DNA of 64,000 nucleotides from Pseudo-nitzschia pungens (taxonomy: Eukaryota > Bacillariophyta > Bacillariophyceae > Bacillariales > Bacillariaceae). The notes beneath the pieces are model-generated. The model was not told the DNA's origin. It was given only the letters and a program-made list of their open reading frames with translations, and searched no databases. A program made the position numbers and the translations under genes. Shown piece by piece: positions 1-11,733 of the stretch. The stretch covers positions 3,650,501 through 3,714,500 of the forward strand of contig CM074760.1 of NCBI GenBank assembly GCA_037355855.1, in the 5' to 3' direction. Each line of letters opens with the position of its first letter. The stretch's first letter is position 1.

Positions 1-832
1 GTTAATATTAATACTATGCACCATTTTTGTTACTATTATTATTTCACAACTTGCTTCTTACCCCACAACATAAGACATGATGAAGATCGAGAACAACTCC
101 ACTCCACTCCACTCCACTCTACTCCACTCACCCCTTCAAAAGTGCCAATTTGTGATTCCATTCTCTACGGCACTACTTCTACAAATTAGTGGAGTTGTGA
201 ATAAGGTTTGAGTTTTTTATTAGACAACGGAGCTCATATTTCGTTAGAAAATAGGGTCTGGGAGACGGGACAACGACGTTTCGGCTGTTTTTAATGTAGA
301 CCTAGTTGGAATCGTCGTACTAATTGTTACTGCGCTAAGCCTGATGTTTACAGACACTTCCTTTCTTTTCGGCTTTGATTTGTTCTGTTTTTGAGGTTGC
401 TAGAGTGAATCTTTTTCAGTTTTGTGAACAAGATTGCAAACAGAATACAGAATACACGTGTGTCGGAAGCATTTGGAATGATCTCGAAAGAAGACATAAC
501 TCCACTCACCCTTCAATTGCCAATGACTCATTCGACGGTGTTATCACGATTGAATTCTTTTTGACGTTTCTGAAGGCAGTTATTGTACGTACAATATTTT
601 TTGACGTGCATTTCAGGTCTGGAACAACTAGTGTCGGTAATTACCAGTAGGGATCTTTTACCGCAGCGATGAGGTATGGTGGAAAAACGGGAATCACTAT
701 CATCACAAAGTCGAAAACCTTACCATTATATTGTCCCTCATTGTCGGTTATTGATAAGGACAAACTCTATACGAACGACAGAAAATAATCCCGGACCTTG
801 TGCAATCAAACTAAAGAATCTTCTCAATAAGC
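1..832. other. Gene-free leader of the window
   Basis: No convincing gene is seen here. Positions 97-129 hold a short CCACT pentanucleotide array. A related stretch of ACTCCACTCACCCTTCAA type recurs near 125-145 and again near 498-520, so a small duplicated segment may lie here. The rest is AT-rich and probably includes the promoter and 5' UTR of the gene that starts at 833. Confidence 0.5.
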
Positions 833-1555
833 ATGTCATTCCAAGGTCTGGCACAACCGGCACCAATCGTTGAGGAGGCGATAGCCGAAGCCCCAATTGA
901 ATCGAAGGCGGTGAAGGTTAAACCTGCGGAAATAGTTGAAGAACCCGAGATCGAAGCTGCACCCAGAGTTTCAGCAGCCGTAGTGAACGACCACCAGATA
1001 TTTGCCCCCAAGATTCCGTCTCAAAAAGCATCGGGTCTCTCTGTGGCAGAACTCAAGAAAGAAGGGACTGATTTTGAGAGCGAGGCTGCTGTGATAAAGG
1101 GTGGCGTGAAAAAGGACATATTGAAAAAAATTCTCCCCTTTATCTACGATGAACGTGATTTCGTTACCTATGGTGAAGTCCGTCGGTATGTTTTTGTGAA
1201 AGGAAATTGTATTTTTATTTTTGGAGACAAAACAGATCCGAAGCCACTTTATGTCATTGAACTTGGAAATATCAGAGCAGAGGTCGAAGATGTAGACAAT
1301 CCTGACAAGCACAGTTATGCAATCAGTCCACAGCCTGGTACAAACAAACCAGCGCCGTATTTGGTGACGGTACTTCTGAAGGATCAATCATCTGGGAAGC
1401 AAGCATATCAAATGACATTTGATACTCGAAAAGATAAATCAATGATAAAACGATTCATGGATGTATTGCGAAGCAACGCAAAACATTACGGAGGGGATGT
1501 CGTTGGTGCATGTGTTGTCGACGCAAACGTGGAGAAGGCATTGTCGAAAAGTTAA
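833..1555 (+). CDS. PH-like domain protein, paralogue of the gene at 57.3-58.2 kb
   Basis: A 240-residue single-exon protein starting at the first ATG of the frame. Residues 1-60 are a low-complexity Glu/Ala/Pro/Val-rich tail. From about residue 95 there is a compact domain with alternating beta strands (VRRYVFVKGNCIFIFGDK, then PLYVIELGNIRAEVED) that ends in a helix (DKSMIKRFMDVLRSNAKHYG). A strand-rich body closed by a C-terminal helix suits a PH-like fold, but I see no diagnostic motif. The same pattern, KG-(Y/F)-FVFG-K-(S/T)-DP-P, occurs in the minus-strand gene at 57259-58250, which encodes almost the same length (241 residues). The two are therefore likely members of one family. A membrane or phosphoinositide-binding role is only a guess from the fold. 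The gene converges on the RabGGTase beta gene with 118 bp between stops. Confidence 0.75.
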   Translation: MSFQGLAQPAPIVEEAIAEAPIESKAVKVKPAEIVEEPEIEAAPRVSAAVVNDHQIFAPKIPSQKASGLSVAELKKEGTDFESEAAVIKGGVKKDILKKILPFIYDERDFVTYGEVRRYVFVKGNCIFIFGDKTDPKPLYVIELGNIRAEVEDVDNPDKHSYAISPQPGTNKPAPYLVTVLLKDQSSGKQAYQMTFDTRKDKSMIKRFMDVLRSNAKHYGGDVVGACVVDANVEKALSKS

Positions 1556-1673
1556 GACTTGTACCTATTTTAGAAATCTTTTTTCTTCATCCTTGTGTTT
1601 GATGCCTCGGAAAAAGTTTGTCATAGTGTTTAGTTCTTCTTGATTGTGGTACGGCGTTTGGTCAACAAGCTCT

Positions 1674-3035
1674 TCACGTTCTCTTCACCACGTCGTAGTG
1701 TTGCAACTGCCAATCATCTGCTTCGCATTCTTTTCGACGAATGATTTGTGCTGACAAACCACATCGCTCCACAACATCTATTGGCAACGCATAAACCGGG
1801 TCGATCTTCCGATATGAATCTGGCAACTTTCCCAAGAGGGATAGTCCCGCTATGCCGAAAAAGGTGTGAAATATGTCGGGCATGTCTTCTGGACGATCTG
1901 CAATGCCTCCATCATCTGGGTCCTGGGCTTTTGTGATGAAACTCGCCAATTTATCTTCAGAAATCCAGTCTAGTCGATCCATGATGCTTAGAACACTCAG
2001 AATCCACCAAGAATAGCACACATCGGCTTGTTTCTCTGGTCTTCCATTTAACCCACCAGAATCACACTGCCTTTCTGCGAGCCACCAACCAAGTAAGTCT
2101 GGACGACGAATAACATTCAAAGATTTGGCTATACTCAATGCACCTACACAACAAAAAACTTGACCTGCGTGAGATTCCGCCCCTTTCATAGATCCAAACC
2201 CTCCGTCTAAATTTTGGCACGATGCAATATATTCAACAGCTTTGTCGACGTCGACGCAATCAAGACCACCAGAACAGTTGCTTAAAAGTGACAGAGCGCT
2301 CAATGCACAGTAACTGAATCTTGTATCAATTTCACCCCATTGATCACCAGCAAAGCTCCCATCTTCTTGTTGCAAAGAGACAACGAATTTCACAATATCT
2401 TCCACGGCGAGTTGGTTCAAGTCGTATTCGGCAATGACCAAAATTTGCAAGGCCGATAATGTGTACAAGAGATGACCATCGTGACCGATGTTTCCACCGA
2501 ATCCCCCCGTATTAGAATCATAACACTTCAACACCCAATCGACAAGGCGAGGAAGTTCTGACGAAGATGGGTTGTTTCCAATGATTGCGTTTGCGTCAGA
2601 CGTAGAAACCAAAAGAGAAAGTGCCGTGTACGTCCAATAAATTCCACTCATTCGTAAATGCTCCGTTACCGCACCCATGTAACTCGTGGGAGAGTCGAGT
2701 TTGTTGCCCAAATGAGCTATGTATTTCAAGTGGGAGGAGCGATAAAAAGGCACAGTAGAGCAAGAACCAATCTTGAGATTCACGACTCCATCCTTTTTCG
2801 AAGCAATCGTTTTCGACTCTTCGACACTTGGTTCATTATCTGAAAGCATGGTCGCAACCAATTTTGTCGTCAAAGTATCGAAATAAGGGTTATGCCAGAT
2901 GATAGGAGTGATGTCCACTACGCGATGGTCAGCAAAATCTTGCTTTGGGAAAGTGTGTACGATGCAACATTTGGCTCCTTCATTGTAGAGCTGACAAGGA
3001 CCAAGGACCAACTTGAAACTCTTCCGCTCCTTCAT
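1674..3035 (-). CDS. Rab geranylgeranyltransferase (type II) beta subunit
   Basis: Catalytic beta subunit of Rab GGTase, which adds geranylgeranyl to C-terminal cysteines of Rab GTPases presented by REP. From the first ATG at 3035 the protein has 453 residues. The conserved part starts near HLKYIAHLGNKLDSP and ...HLRMSGIYW, the usual N-terminus of the family. Prenyltransferase repeats follow with the GGFGG, GSFAGDQWGEIDTRF and GGFGSMKGAESHAGQVF motifs. The zinc ligands are visible as D and C in QADVCYSWW and H in PDIFHTFFG. Family members are usually about 330 residues; here about 110 extra residues precede the core. The frame stays open upstream to 3101 without an ATG, and a plausible acceptor (CCGTACAG) lies there, so an unplaced 5' exon is possible. 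The function call is firm; the N-terminus is not. Confidence 0.9.
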   Translation of the reverse strand: MKERKSFKLVLGPCQLYNEGAKCCIVHTFPKQDFADHRVVDITPIIWHNPYFDTLTTKLVATMLSDNEPSVEESKTIASKKDGVVNLKIGSCSTVPFYRSSHLKYIAHLGNKLDSPTSYMGAVTEHLRMSGIYWTYTALSLLVSTSDANAIIGNNPSSSELPRLVDWVLKCYDSNTGGFGGNIGHDGHLLYTLSALQILVIAEYDLNQLAVEDIVKFVVSLQQEDGSFAGDQWGEIDTRFSYCALSALSLLSNCSGGLDCVDVDKAVEYIASCQNLDGGFGSMKGAESHAGQVFCCVGALSIAKSLNVIRRPDLLGWWLAERQCDSGGLNGRPEKQADVCYSWWILSVLSIMDRLDWISEDKLASFITKAQDPDDGGIADRPEDMPDIFHTFFGIAGLSLLGKLPDSYRKIDPVYALPIDVVERCGLSAQIIRRKECEADDWQLQHYDVVKRT

Positions 3036-4143
3036 CCATTTTAAAACACGATGTGCCAAGTCCTTGTACTGTACGGTTGGTACAGAATTGAAGGGAGGCA
3101 AGAACTACACTTTGAACTTGCTGCCGAAAAGGCCTAAAAATTTGAAATTTGAATCACGAACACCTCTCAAAGCAAGAAAAAAATAATGACTTGGTTGGAA
3201 CTACAAGTAATTACGGTAAGTAATATCTTAGGTATTCTGCCAGTAACTTACTCAGTAACTTACCTGTATTATGGTCAGAGGTAAAACAAGAGTTTTGAGA
3301 AAACCTATGAGTAAGATACCGTAAGTCTTACGACACTATGTGTTAAAAATGAGGGTGTAACAGACGGCAACTTGTTGTAACCTTACCTGCACAACTACAT
3401 TTTATCATCATCATCATCTTCTGTGCTCGCACCACTAAATTGGGTCTCAAAATGTTTGCTGAGCAAGGAAAGTTTTTGCGGAAACCACAGAGAAAAGAAT
3501 ACGAGGAAAAGCAGAACAATGAAAAAGTGCGAGTGCCTGTACTCAAATTATAATTTTTTCCACATCAATCAAACTAGACAAATAAAATCAATCCATACAT
3601 GAATCGTAAGTTCATTGATTTGCTCAATCAATGAGACTGTACGAATATCTTACATGTCAAAAGGAAGCATCGTCCACACAACCTGATAGGGCTTTCAAAG
3701 GGACAAAAGTGCTTATTGCAGAAAAAATGCATGCAATCATTTTTTCAACAAGAAAATGGAATCAATATTGTCGCACAAATCCATTCTGAGGGGATCCCGT
3801 TGAGCATGACTGAAACAATCACAAACAATTTCAGTGGCATATTCGATTGTTGCGATGAATTTTTTCAAGTAACAACGAGATAAAATTGAATAACGTTCGT
3901 GATTTGAAGCAGGAACACCCATCACAACAATTTTCGTTCACGGTAACAAACACTGCAAAGTCCCTACTTATTTTGTCTGTAGGAATTACATTCACTCACG
4001 TGATTGTAATTCTCTCTTTGTATTCTTGCTGACCATGTATTGAACTGTTAATACTTGAAACTATCATCTACGTGTAGCCATTCTTGGCAGTTCCAAAGAT
4101 TATTCTAAAGTGAAAGTGCATAGCATTTTGTGAGCGTGTGAAT
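3036..4143. other. Intergenic, no gene seen
   Basis: AT-rich DNA between the RabGGTase beta start and the KAS II stop. Several GTAAG/CTTAC-like words occur, but no frame shows coding character. It should contain the RabGGTase promoter and the KAS II 3' UTR. Confidence 0.5.
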
Positions 4144-5719
4144 TTAATCTTCGTACTTTTTGAATAATACGGCTGCATTGTGTCCACCGAAGCCCAGGTT
4201 TGTGCTCATCGCTGCTTTCACCTCCATTTCTCGTTTTACGTTTGGAACGTAATCAAGATCACACTCAGGATCCTCTGTTTCATAATTGATTGTGGGGGGA
4301 ACGATGTTGTCCTTGATGCTTCTAACCGCAACAACAGCTTCAATTCCACCAGCAGCTCCCAGGGTATGGCCAGTTACACACTTGGTCGACGAGACAACAA
4401 ATTTTCCATCTTTGGCCGTTGCATGATCCCCAAACACACTCTTGATCGCCATAGTTTCAAATTTATCATTGTACGCCGTCGATGTTCCGTGAGCATTCAC
4501 GTAACTGACATCAGTCTTCTCAATTCCACTTTCAGCAAGGGCCATTTCCATGGCTGCAGCTAGTCCCCGTCCTTCAGGAGCTGGTGTGGTAATGTGGTAC
4601 GCATCACAGGTTGCTCCGTATCCCACCATTTCGGCATAAATTTTCGCGCCGCGTGCTTTGGCTGATTCCAAGCTCTCAAGGAGAATGACACCAGCACCTT
4701 CCCCCATGACGAAGCCTCCACGATTGGCATCGAACGGTCGGGATCCCGCCTTGGGATTGTCGTTGAAATTGCTGTTCATGGCCTTCATGGCACAGAATCC
4801 TGCAAAGCACAAAGGAGTCATTGTTGCCTCGGTACCTCCCGCCAACATTTTGTCGCATTTTCCATCACGAATCATTCCGAGTGCCTCTCCAATGGCATGA
4901 CTGCCACTGGCGCAAGCAGAAGTTACTCCGTAGTTTGGACCTTGGCATCCTGTTTCAATTCCAATGACTCCCGAAGCAGTGTTTCCCAGAAGAGCAGGGA
5001 TGGTGAATGGTGATACCTGTCATTATTGGTATCGAAAAAAAAAACAAGAAAACAACAAATTTGATAGTTGAATTCAAATTGAAGGAAAAGGGACAAGAAG
5101 TCAGGATCAGTACCTAGGATTATCAATCAATAAATCCACATTCACTAAAATTTGTCGTCAGTGTGACTCCCTTCAACTCTATATTCACCTTTGGTCTTTC
5201 CGGATTCTTCGCAAGTTTGAGAGTTTGCTCCTCAAAAGTCTGCATTCCACCAAAAGCAGTTCCAACCATGACACCAATATTGGCGGGGTCTTCCAATGTT
5301 TCTGGAGAGTCTCCCAGACCCGCATCTCTTAAAGCCTGTTTCGCGGCAGCGACGGCAAAGTGTGTGAATCGATCATTCGATCTGACATTTTTTGCGTTTC
5401 CGAAAAAGTCCTTCGGATCAAACATATCGTCTGGTACCTCGCTGGCAATTTGGCAAGTCATGTGCGAAGCGTCGAATCGCTTCACCGTATCAATACTCGA
5501 CTTTCCTTCAAGACAAGCATCAAAAAATTCTTCGTGACCGATACCACATCCATTGATAACACCTAGCCCGGTTACTACAACCCGAATTTCCTCGCCATCT
5601 GATTTGGCAGCCAACGCTGTTGTTGACACTCTTCCAGCCGACTTGGGAGTGGAAAAGGCCCAGAGACTTCCGGTTTGGGCGGCAATGGCAGCAACGAAAA
5701 GGGATGTCGAGATCTTCAT
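4144..5719 (-). CDS. fabF: Plastid 3-oxoacyl-ACP synthase II (KAS II, FabF-type)
   Basis: Condensing enzyme of plastid type II fatty acid synthesis, which extends acyl-ACP with malonyl-ACP. Two exons, 5719-5189 and 5016-4144, are joined in phase 0 across a 172-bp GT-AG intron (donor AAAG/GTGAAT, acceptor GACAG/GTATCA). The join restores ERPKVSPFTIPALLGN and gives 467 residues. The N-terminus is a signal peptide ending near SLWAFSTP, an ASAFAP-like plastid signal with Phe after the predicted cleavage site, followed by a Ser/Thr/Ala-rich transit stretch. The catalytic triad is present: Cys about 212 (TSACASGSH), His about 353 (NAHGTSTAYND) and His about 394 (CVTGHTLGAAGG). It is transcribed divergently from the NhaD gene. 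Confidence 0.96.
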
Positions 5720-6573
5720 TTTGTACTGTGCTATCTTAGCTTCCGGATTTCAATGGAGGACAAGAAGGTTGCTGATAGATTCCTTTGAAGAAAATACAAT
5801 GTAAGGTTACCTGTAGCGGCTTGGATTCGCTTATTCGTGATGATCATTATCGGTTTTCGAACGACGACGACGACGGCTTCTAGCGATCTCGGTTTGCGAT
5901 TTGGATAACGGCACTGGTGTGCAAATAATACGAAGTGTTACGTGTGAACGTACTATGACGTCATTGATCACTAATACCGGTAGTACCTCCTCGTACGAGT
6001 AACCTTAGTTTTGGATCTACGCGCGACATCTTCATCGACCTACCGTACGATTTGAGGTTTTTCAAAATTGGATTTGGGTTTTTCCGTCATTTTTCTCGTG
6101 ATTTCGGTGATTGATGAGAACTCTTAGACACGCATCACGCACATGAGCCGTACGATTAGTCGGATTCAGGGGAACATTGAGTAAGATCTTACCGGTAGTA
6201 CAGTAAACCTTACGTACTTGTCGTAACGGTTTAATACCTTACTCGGTGTAATTACTCGTACTTTGAACTATTGTCGTACAGCAAAGCCACATACGGTACA
6301 CGGTAATAATTAACCTTAGTCTCGACTGTATTTTTTTGTGTGGTTCTGGAAGCATGACCGTCGGTCCCAATTGATCAACCCTGCCTTGTTCATTGGATCG
6401 ACTGCAAAAAGAACGCAATTCTGAAGAGAATCAATGCACCAGACTACCGGTACTTAGCAGGCTATCGATTGGGCTCCCTGGAGACGAACTGTTCGTACAG
6501 AGGACGAAACAGTTAGTGGGTCCTTTTATACAAATCGCACAGTTTGCTGTCGACTTCAATTGCTCTATCGACA
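5720..6573. promoter_or_regulatory. Shared divergent promoter region of KAS II and NhaD
   Basis: An 854-bp interval between two divergent plastid-protein genes. I see no ORF of coding character. A promoter role is inferred from position only; no specific box is identified. A CGACGACGACG run lies near 5865. Confidence 0.4.
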
Positions 6574-9008
6574 ATGATTTTAACGGGCTCGTTCTCGTTG
6601 GTTCTGCTGCTGGCTTGCAGCTCAGAGACCAACGCTTTCACAACAAACGTTGGCTCTAGATCCACCTCATTCCTTCAATCCGCAACGATTCGAACCACCG
6701 CGGCGAAGACGACGGCGAGGAAACATGGAGCTTTATCAGCTGCTGATGAAAAATTTGCCACCAGCAAGCTGCGTATGGTTGGGAAGGAAATGAACCCCGA
6801 TGAAATCTTACCACTGGGCCAGGAAAACATTATTACGCCCGAAGGCTACGGTTTTTCGAGTCCTGTCTTTCGAGTTCTCAATCTAGCCGACCGAAATGGT
6901 GGTTACTACAGTGCGAAGGCCTCCAATATCGTGACCGACGTTATGGACGAGATTACGAATGGGAAGGCAGACGTCGCTCTTGTCTTTGAAGACGGAGATG
7001 ATGGCAAGTTGCAAGGTATTTTCACCGAAACAGACTATATCGAGGTGAGCATTGGTCGTTGCGTGGGATGTGATCAATGAAGACCTAATCACAGCCTCTG
7101 AGGAGGGATCCGGATTTTCCGACTCGATGTCTTGCTGACTTTTTCAATAATGCCATTCTTTCGTCGTTGATTTAGTTCTCCATGGAAAGAGCGAAGGCAT
7201 CGAAGTCCGAGGAAGATGCTGCAAAGTATTTGGTGTCACCGGTCAAAGACTACATTACTCCTATCGATCAAGTCATTGCTCTCGGCAAAGACGACACCGC
7301 GAACGTGGCTATTGCCGCCATGAAGCAGGCGAATGTGAGACACTTGGTCGTCGCGGACCAAGTCGAAAATAATAGGCTTACGGATAAGAGTGAAGTCATT
7401 GGAGTTGTGAACATGCAAGACGTCATGTCTGTCGTTCAAAAGGATGAACGGTTGAGCCTGCAAAGTATTGCGAAAAAGTACCCATACATTTCAAGTCCTT
7501 TGGAACAAATGAGAGAGGAATTGAAGTCATCAGCGAATGCTGCGGCGAGAGATCCCGAGAAGGTGAAAACTGATATCATCCGAGCCGGTACCGCCGCGTT
7601 GGGATTTTCGTTCTTGGCATTGTTCTTTTCACGATCCGAGTGGCTTCACGACCACGCCGACCTTGCGATGATTGCCATTTTTGTCATCGGGTATATCGGG
7701 ATTATTTTCGAAGAAGTTTTTGAATTCAACAAAGCTGCCGTAGCACTGCTGATGAGCACTGGTCTATGGGTTACCTATGCTGATTATTTCGAGAGCACTG
7801 GAGTTGCATCAGATTCTGTAATCGAACAATTAGGCGAGCAGCTTGCGGAAGTTTCTGATATCTGCTTCTTCCTACTCGCAGCCTCGACTATTGTGGAAGT
7901 TGTCGATGCCCACCAGGGCTTCAAAGTTGTCACAAACCAGATCAAGACAACTTCCAAGAAATCTCTCTTTTGGACGATCGGTTTTCTTACATTCTTCCTC
8001 TCTGCGATCCTCAACAACTTGACAGTAACTATTGTCATGTGTTCGCTATTGAAGAAGCTTGTCCCAAATGTTGACGACAGAAAACTTTTTGGAGGAATGG
8101 TAGTGGTTGCTGCGAATGCAGGTGGTGTCTGGACTCCTATCGGAGATGTTACGACCACCATGCTTTGGATCAACAACCAGCTCTCGACAATCCCTACTGT
8201 GACGGAGTTGTTCCTACCTTCTGTCGTTTGTCTGGTTGTTTCTCTTGCGTTCCTTGTGAACCAAGTCGAGGAAGATGATTCGTTAGAAAATTCGACTCTT
8301 CCAGAGCCATCCGAGCTTGCCCCCCGTGGACTTTTGGTGTTTTGGAGTGGTATTGCCAGTCTCCTTTGCGTTCCAGTGTTTGCCGAATTCACCGGCCTTC
8401 CTCCGTACTTGGCAATGCTGACTGGACTTGGCGCCATCTGGACATTGACCGATGTGATTCACATGGGTGAAGACGGGGAGGAAGACCTTAAGGTTCCTGA
8501 AGCGTTGGCCAAACTTGACACCGCAGGTATTCTGTTCTTCCTTGGAATTTTGATGAGTATTGGTGTGTTGGACAAGAGTGGTTTGTTGAAGGACCTTGCC
8601 GTGTTCTTGAGTAACAATCTACCCAGCTTGGATATTATTGCGACTGTAATCGGTATTGCATCGGCATTGGTGGATAACGTACCATTGGTTGCTGCGACTA
8701 TGGGAATGTATGATCTTGTTGATTACGGCACAGATGATAAGCTTTGGCAACTGATTGCTCTTTGTGCTGGAACTGGTGGATCAATTTTGGTAATTGGTTC
8801 CGCAAGTGGTGTTGCCTTGATGGGTTTGGAGAAAGTTGACTTTCTGTGGTATGCGAAGAAGGTCAGCGTTGGAGCTGCCATCGGTTACTTCGCTGGTATT
8901 GCCACCTACCTGGCACAAAACGCAATCATTTCGGGATCGCTGCCAAACCTCCTAACCCAAGCACCTTTGGCGGCTGACATTGTCCAAACTACTATGACAT
9001 CGATCTAA
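6574..9008 (+). CDS. Plastid NhaD-type Na+/H+ antiporter with N-terminal CBS pair
   Basis: Exchanges Na+ for H+, probably at a plastid membrane, like plant NHD1. Two exons, 6574-7044 and 7176-9008, join in phase 0 over a 131-bp GT-AG intron and give DYIEFSMERAKAS; the protein has 767 residues. The first ATG of the frame opens a signal peptide (LTGSFSLVLLLACSS) followed by ETNAFTT, an ASAFAP-like plastid motif. Residues about 115-250 form two CBS-like units (VTDVMDEITNGKADVALVFED and DTANVAIAAMKQANVRHLVV). The membrane part carries the NhaD signatures SAILNNLTVTIVM and ANAGGVWTPIGDVTTTMLWI and about a dozen hydrophobic segments. Bacterial and plant NhaD proteins that I know of lack the CBS pair, so the CBS unit probably adds nucleotide sensing (inference). 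Confidence 0.93.
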
Positions 9009-11031
9009 TGTACTGAAGAAGGTCAACGAGAAGGGATCAAAATATCCAGTTGAATTCATCGCTATGCTCTCATTTACGAAACAGCAACACAGCAGTTCAA
9101 ACGCTTGTCTCTCCGCAGTCTGTTTTTCAATTTAAATCTACTCATTTTTGTCAGCTTACTACTAGGAATTCTATCCAGAAGTAGGGGTCGTTGTTTGACT
9201 TCAGGTCTGATGTCAATGCTGACATTGACTTGTCTGGAAGTTTGCCCGGGAAAAATATGTGCATTCTTATAATTATCCGTTCGCATACCAACCAATGGAG
9301 ACTGTATTATTATTATTTAAAGGTGCTACAACGTCCGATAACTGCATTTCTACCAGAACGAGTGTGTTTGTCTCAGTGATAGATAGTTTTGATGCTGGCA
9401 AAGTAGTAGTAGCTTCCTCCTAATTTGGAAACTATGAGGAGCACATTGATTCAACTCAAGTTTCAAAACATTCTGCAAATTCCCCAGTATCAGAGGTTGC
9501 GTTCATTTCAGACACAATTGATGTCCAAAGACACAATTGTGTCTCCTCTGTGGCTGTGATCGATCCCAAAATCTGTTCTGTGGTCATGATGGATGGTATC
9601 ATGCTCTGTAGACACAATCTATGCTACTACTACGCCAAGTGCTTTCCTGTAAATACAAGGTAGCACAGTACGTTGCAGTACCATATACTGTTGGGCAAGA
9701 CACAAGAAACACCAACTGCAGGATGCAGGTGGGGACAATCCCGCCTCCTACACGTACCCCCTGTGTACTTGCCGCATGCACCGTGACGAGCACTGCAAGG
9801 TATGTAAGGAAGGTCCCAATGGTAGGTAGGTAAGTAACACATGAGGGGCGGCTGCAAACACACTACAGATGGCCACTATGTGGTGCCTGCACAAGGTGTG
9901 TGGCTGTGGCCAGGCGTAGATATGCCAAACGATGCCTTCCCCATCTGCTCACCTCATTGTTCCTTGGCCAACACCAAGCAGACGACAATGAGGAGTGTGT
10001 TCCGATGGGAGCAAATTGACAAAACTTTGCTTTACCCCTTACCCCCAACACCCAATGTGTTTTGGTGGTGTCAGGTGAGCCCTTCCCAATGCATTGCATA
10101 ACCCAGTGCTCAAAAATAAAGAATATCACATGTGCTCACCCTACCCCCCAAGCTAAGCTCACCTTACCTCCTGAGCAATATAGAGTCCCCACCTTCACAC
10201 ACCATGATGCTGGTAGCTCTCCAGGAACCCAATCCCCTCCACACCTGCATGTTGTAGATCACATATCCAATCACCTTCACGTTGACTGGTCGCCGATCAT
10301 ATTTGATCTTCCCTCATGTTGCTGATACCACCATTATGGAGACCCCCCACCTTCACACATTGTCATGCTGGTAAGTCTCTAGGAATTCAATCCCCTCCAC
10401 ATGCGTGTTGTAGATTGCTTTCCAACCACCTTCACATTTAATGTTCCAGTTTGGTGCTGCAAATGCATAGACGACAACTGAAGCCAGAGTGAATGCGTTT
10501 CTGGTACTAATTTGAAGTCAACAAACTATTTTCCTTGCATGCATACCTGACATAGAAACAAAGATAGGGAGAATCTGAGATGAAGTATTTGACATTCAAA
10601 AACAGATGATATTTTCCACTATTATTATCATAGTAACCTATTTTAATGATTACTACTAGTAGTAGTAATTAGTACGTATTATTTCAAAAAGAAATCCTGC
10701 ATTATTATTGCATTTTCCCGTACATGTGCCACTCGTCCGTCCGTCTATGCGGTTGTCGTCTCTGTCCCAATCTCAAAAAACATGCACCATTGATCATCAA
10801 AAATAACATTACTTGTAAACCTTACTAAGATTACTTCATAAGATGACATTCCCGATACTAGCGCTTGTACCGCATGTATTCGTATCGAAAGCATCTCAGG
10901 GGAACAGGCAACAAGATTGCGATAAAAACTTCGAACTTCGACTGCATCAAATACCCAAGAAATCTTCCAGGGATCCGGATCAAATACGGTAGAATACGAA
11001 TCAAGTCAATCAAATAGAAGAAAAACCGACC
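9009..11031. other. 2-kb intergenic region, no intact gene
   Basis: No intact gene is recognisable. Between about 9600 and 10450 the DNA is less AT-rich and codes short Cys/His-rich stretches in broken frames, for example near 9740-9810. This may be a decayed element but cannot be assigned. The right third is AT-rich and holds the RPB5 promoter. Confidence 0.4.
10189..10445. repeat. Two imperfect direct copies of about 100 bp
   Basis: The stretch CCACCTTCACAC...ATGCTGGTA...CAATCCCCTCCACA...GTTGTAGAT occurs from about 10189 and again from about 10346. The two copies are about 157 bp apart and differ by scattered substitutions. They look like an old local duplication. Confidence 0.6.
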
Positions 11032-11733
11032 ATGTCCGACGATATGGAAATTGACAATGACGACCCGGCTGCCATTGCTGCCCCCACAGTGCGAGGAGGT
11101 CTGAATCCCGACGCTGCGCGATTGTTTCGTGTCTACCGGACGATTTCAAACATGCTAAGTAGCAGAGGTTACATGGTGCCAAAGGAGATGCGTGAAATGA
11201 CACCCGCCTCGTTCAAAGCACGATTTACAGAATACCCAAGCCGTGACGCACTCACTATTTTAGTAGAAAAAGCGGACGATGAAAACAATCAGCTTTTTGT
11301 TTTTTTTGCGGAAGATCCAAGTGACAAAGATGCTAAGGTGGGAGTACGACCCATCAAGGTCATCACAGATCGCATGAGAGCCGAGGGTGTTTCGAACGCA
11401 ATCATGGTTCTTAGGGTTGATATCACACCCTTCGCTAAAGCTGCATTGAGCGAAATGAGTGGCGACTTTAGGATTGAGCATTTTAAAGAGGTAGAACTCT
11501 TGGTAGATATTACGCAACATCAATTGGTTCCGGTTCATCAGGTTCTAACGCAGACGGAAAAGTCGGAATTATTGAAGAGATATCGATTGAAAGAAACACA
11601 GCTTCCAAGAATTCAACCTAATGATCCTGTGGCACGGTACTACGGAATGAAAAGGGGACAAGTTGTGAAAATTATTCGACCATCTGAAACAGCGGGACGA
11701 TATGTGACTTATCGTGTTTGTTTGGGAGGATAA
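11032..11733 (+). CDS. RPB5: RNA polymerase I/II/III shared subunit RPB5 (RPABC1)
   Basis: Subunit common to all three nuclear RNA polymerases, sitting in the lower jaw near downstream DNA. A single exon of 233 residues. The jaw domain comes first (ARLFRVYRTISNMLSSRGYMV), and the archaeal RpoH-like C-terminal domain follows (ELLVDITQHQLVPVHQVLT, LPRIQPNDPVARYYGMKRGQVVKIIRPSETAGRYVTYRVC). A short acidic tail precedes the family start. The length fits the family (about 205-220) plus this tail. Confidence 0.97.
   Translation: MSDDMEIDNDDPAAIAAPTVRGGLNPDAARLFRVYRTISNMLSSRGYMVPKEMREMTPASFKARFTEYPSRDALTILVEKADDENNQLFVFFAEDPSDKDAKVGVRPIKVITDRMRAEGVSNAIMVLRVDITPFAKAALSEMSGDFRIEHFKEVELLVDITQHQLVPVHQVLTQTEKSELLKRYRLKETQLPRIQPNDPVARYYGMKRGQVVKIIRPSETAGRYVTYRVCLGG

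Noticed and set aside
9600..10330. Several overlapping frames with Cys/His-rich pieces
   Set aside because: Each is broken and none extends into a recognisable domain. It could be a dead element, but the evidence is too weak for a gene call.
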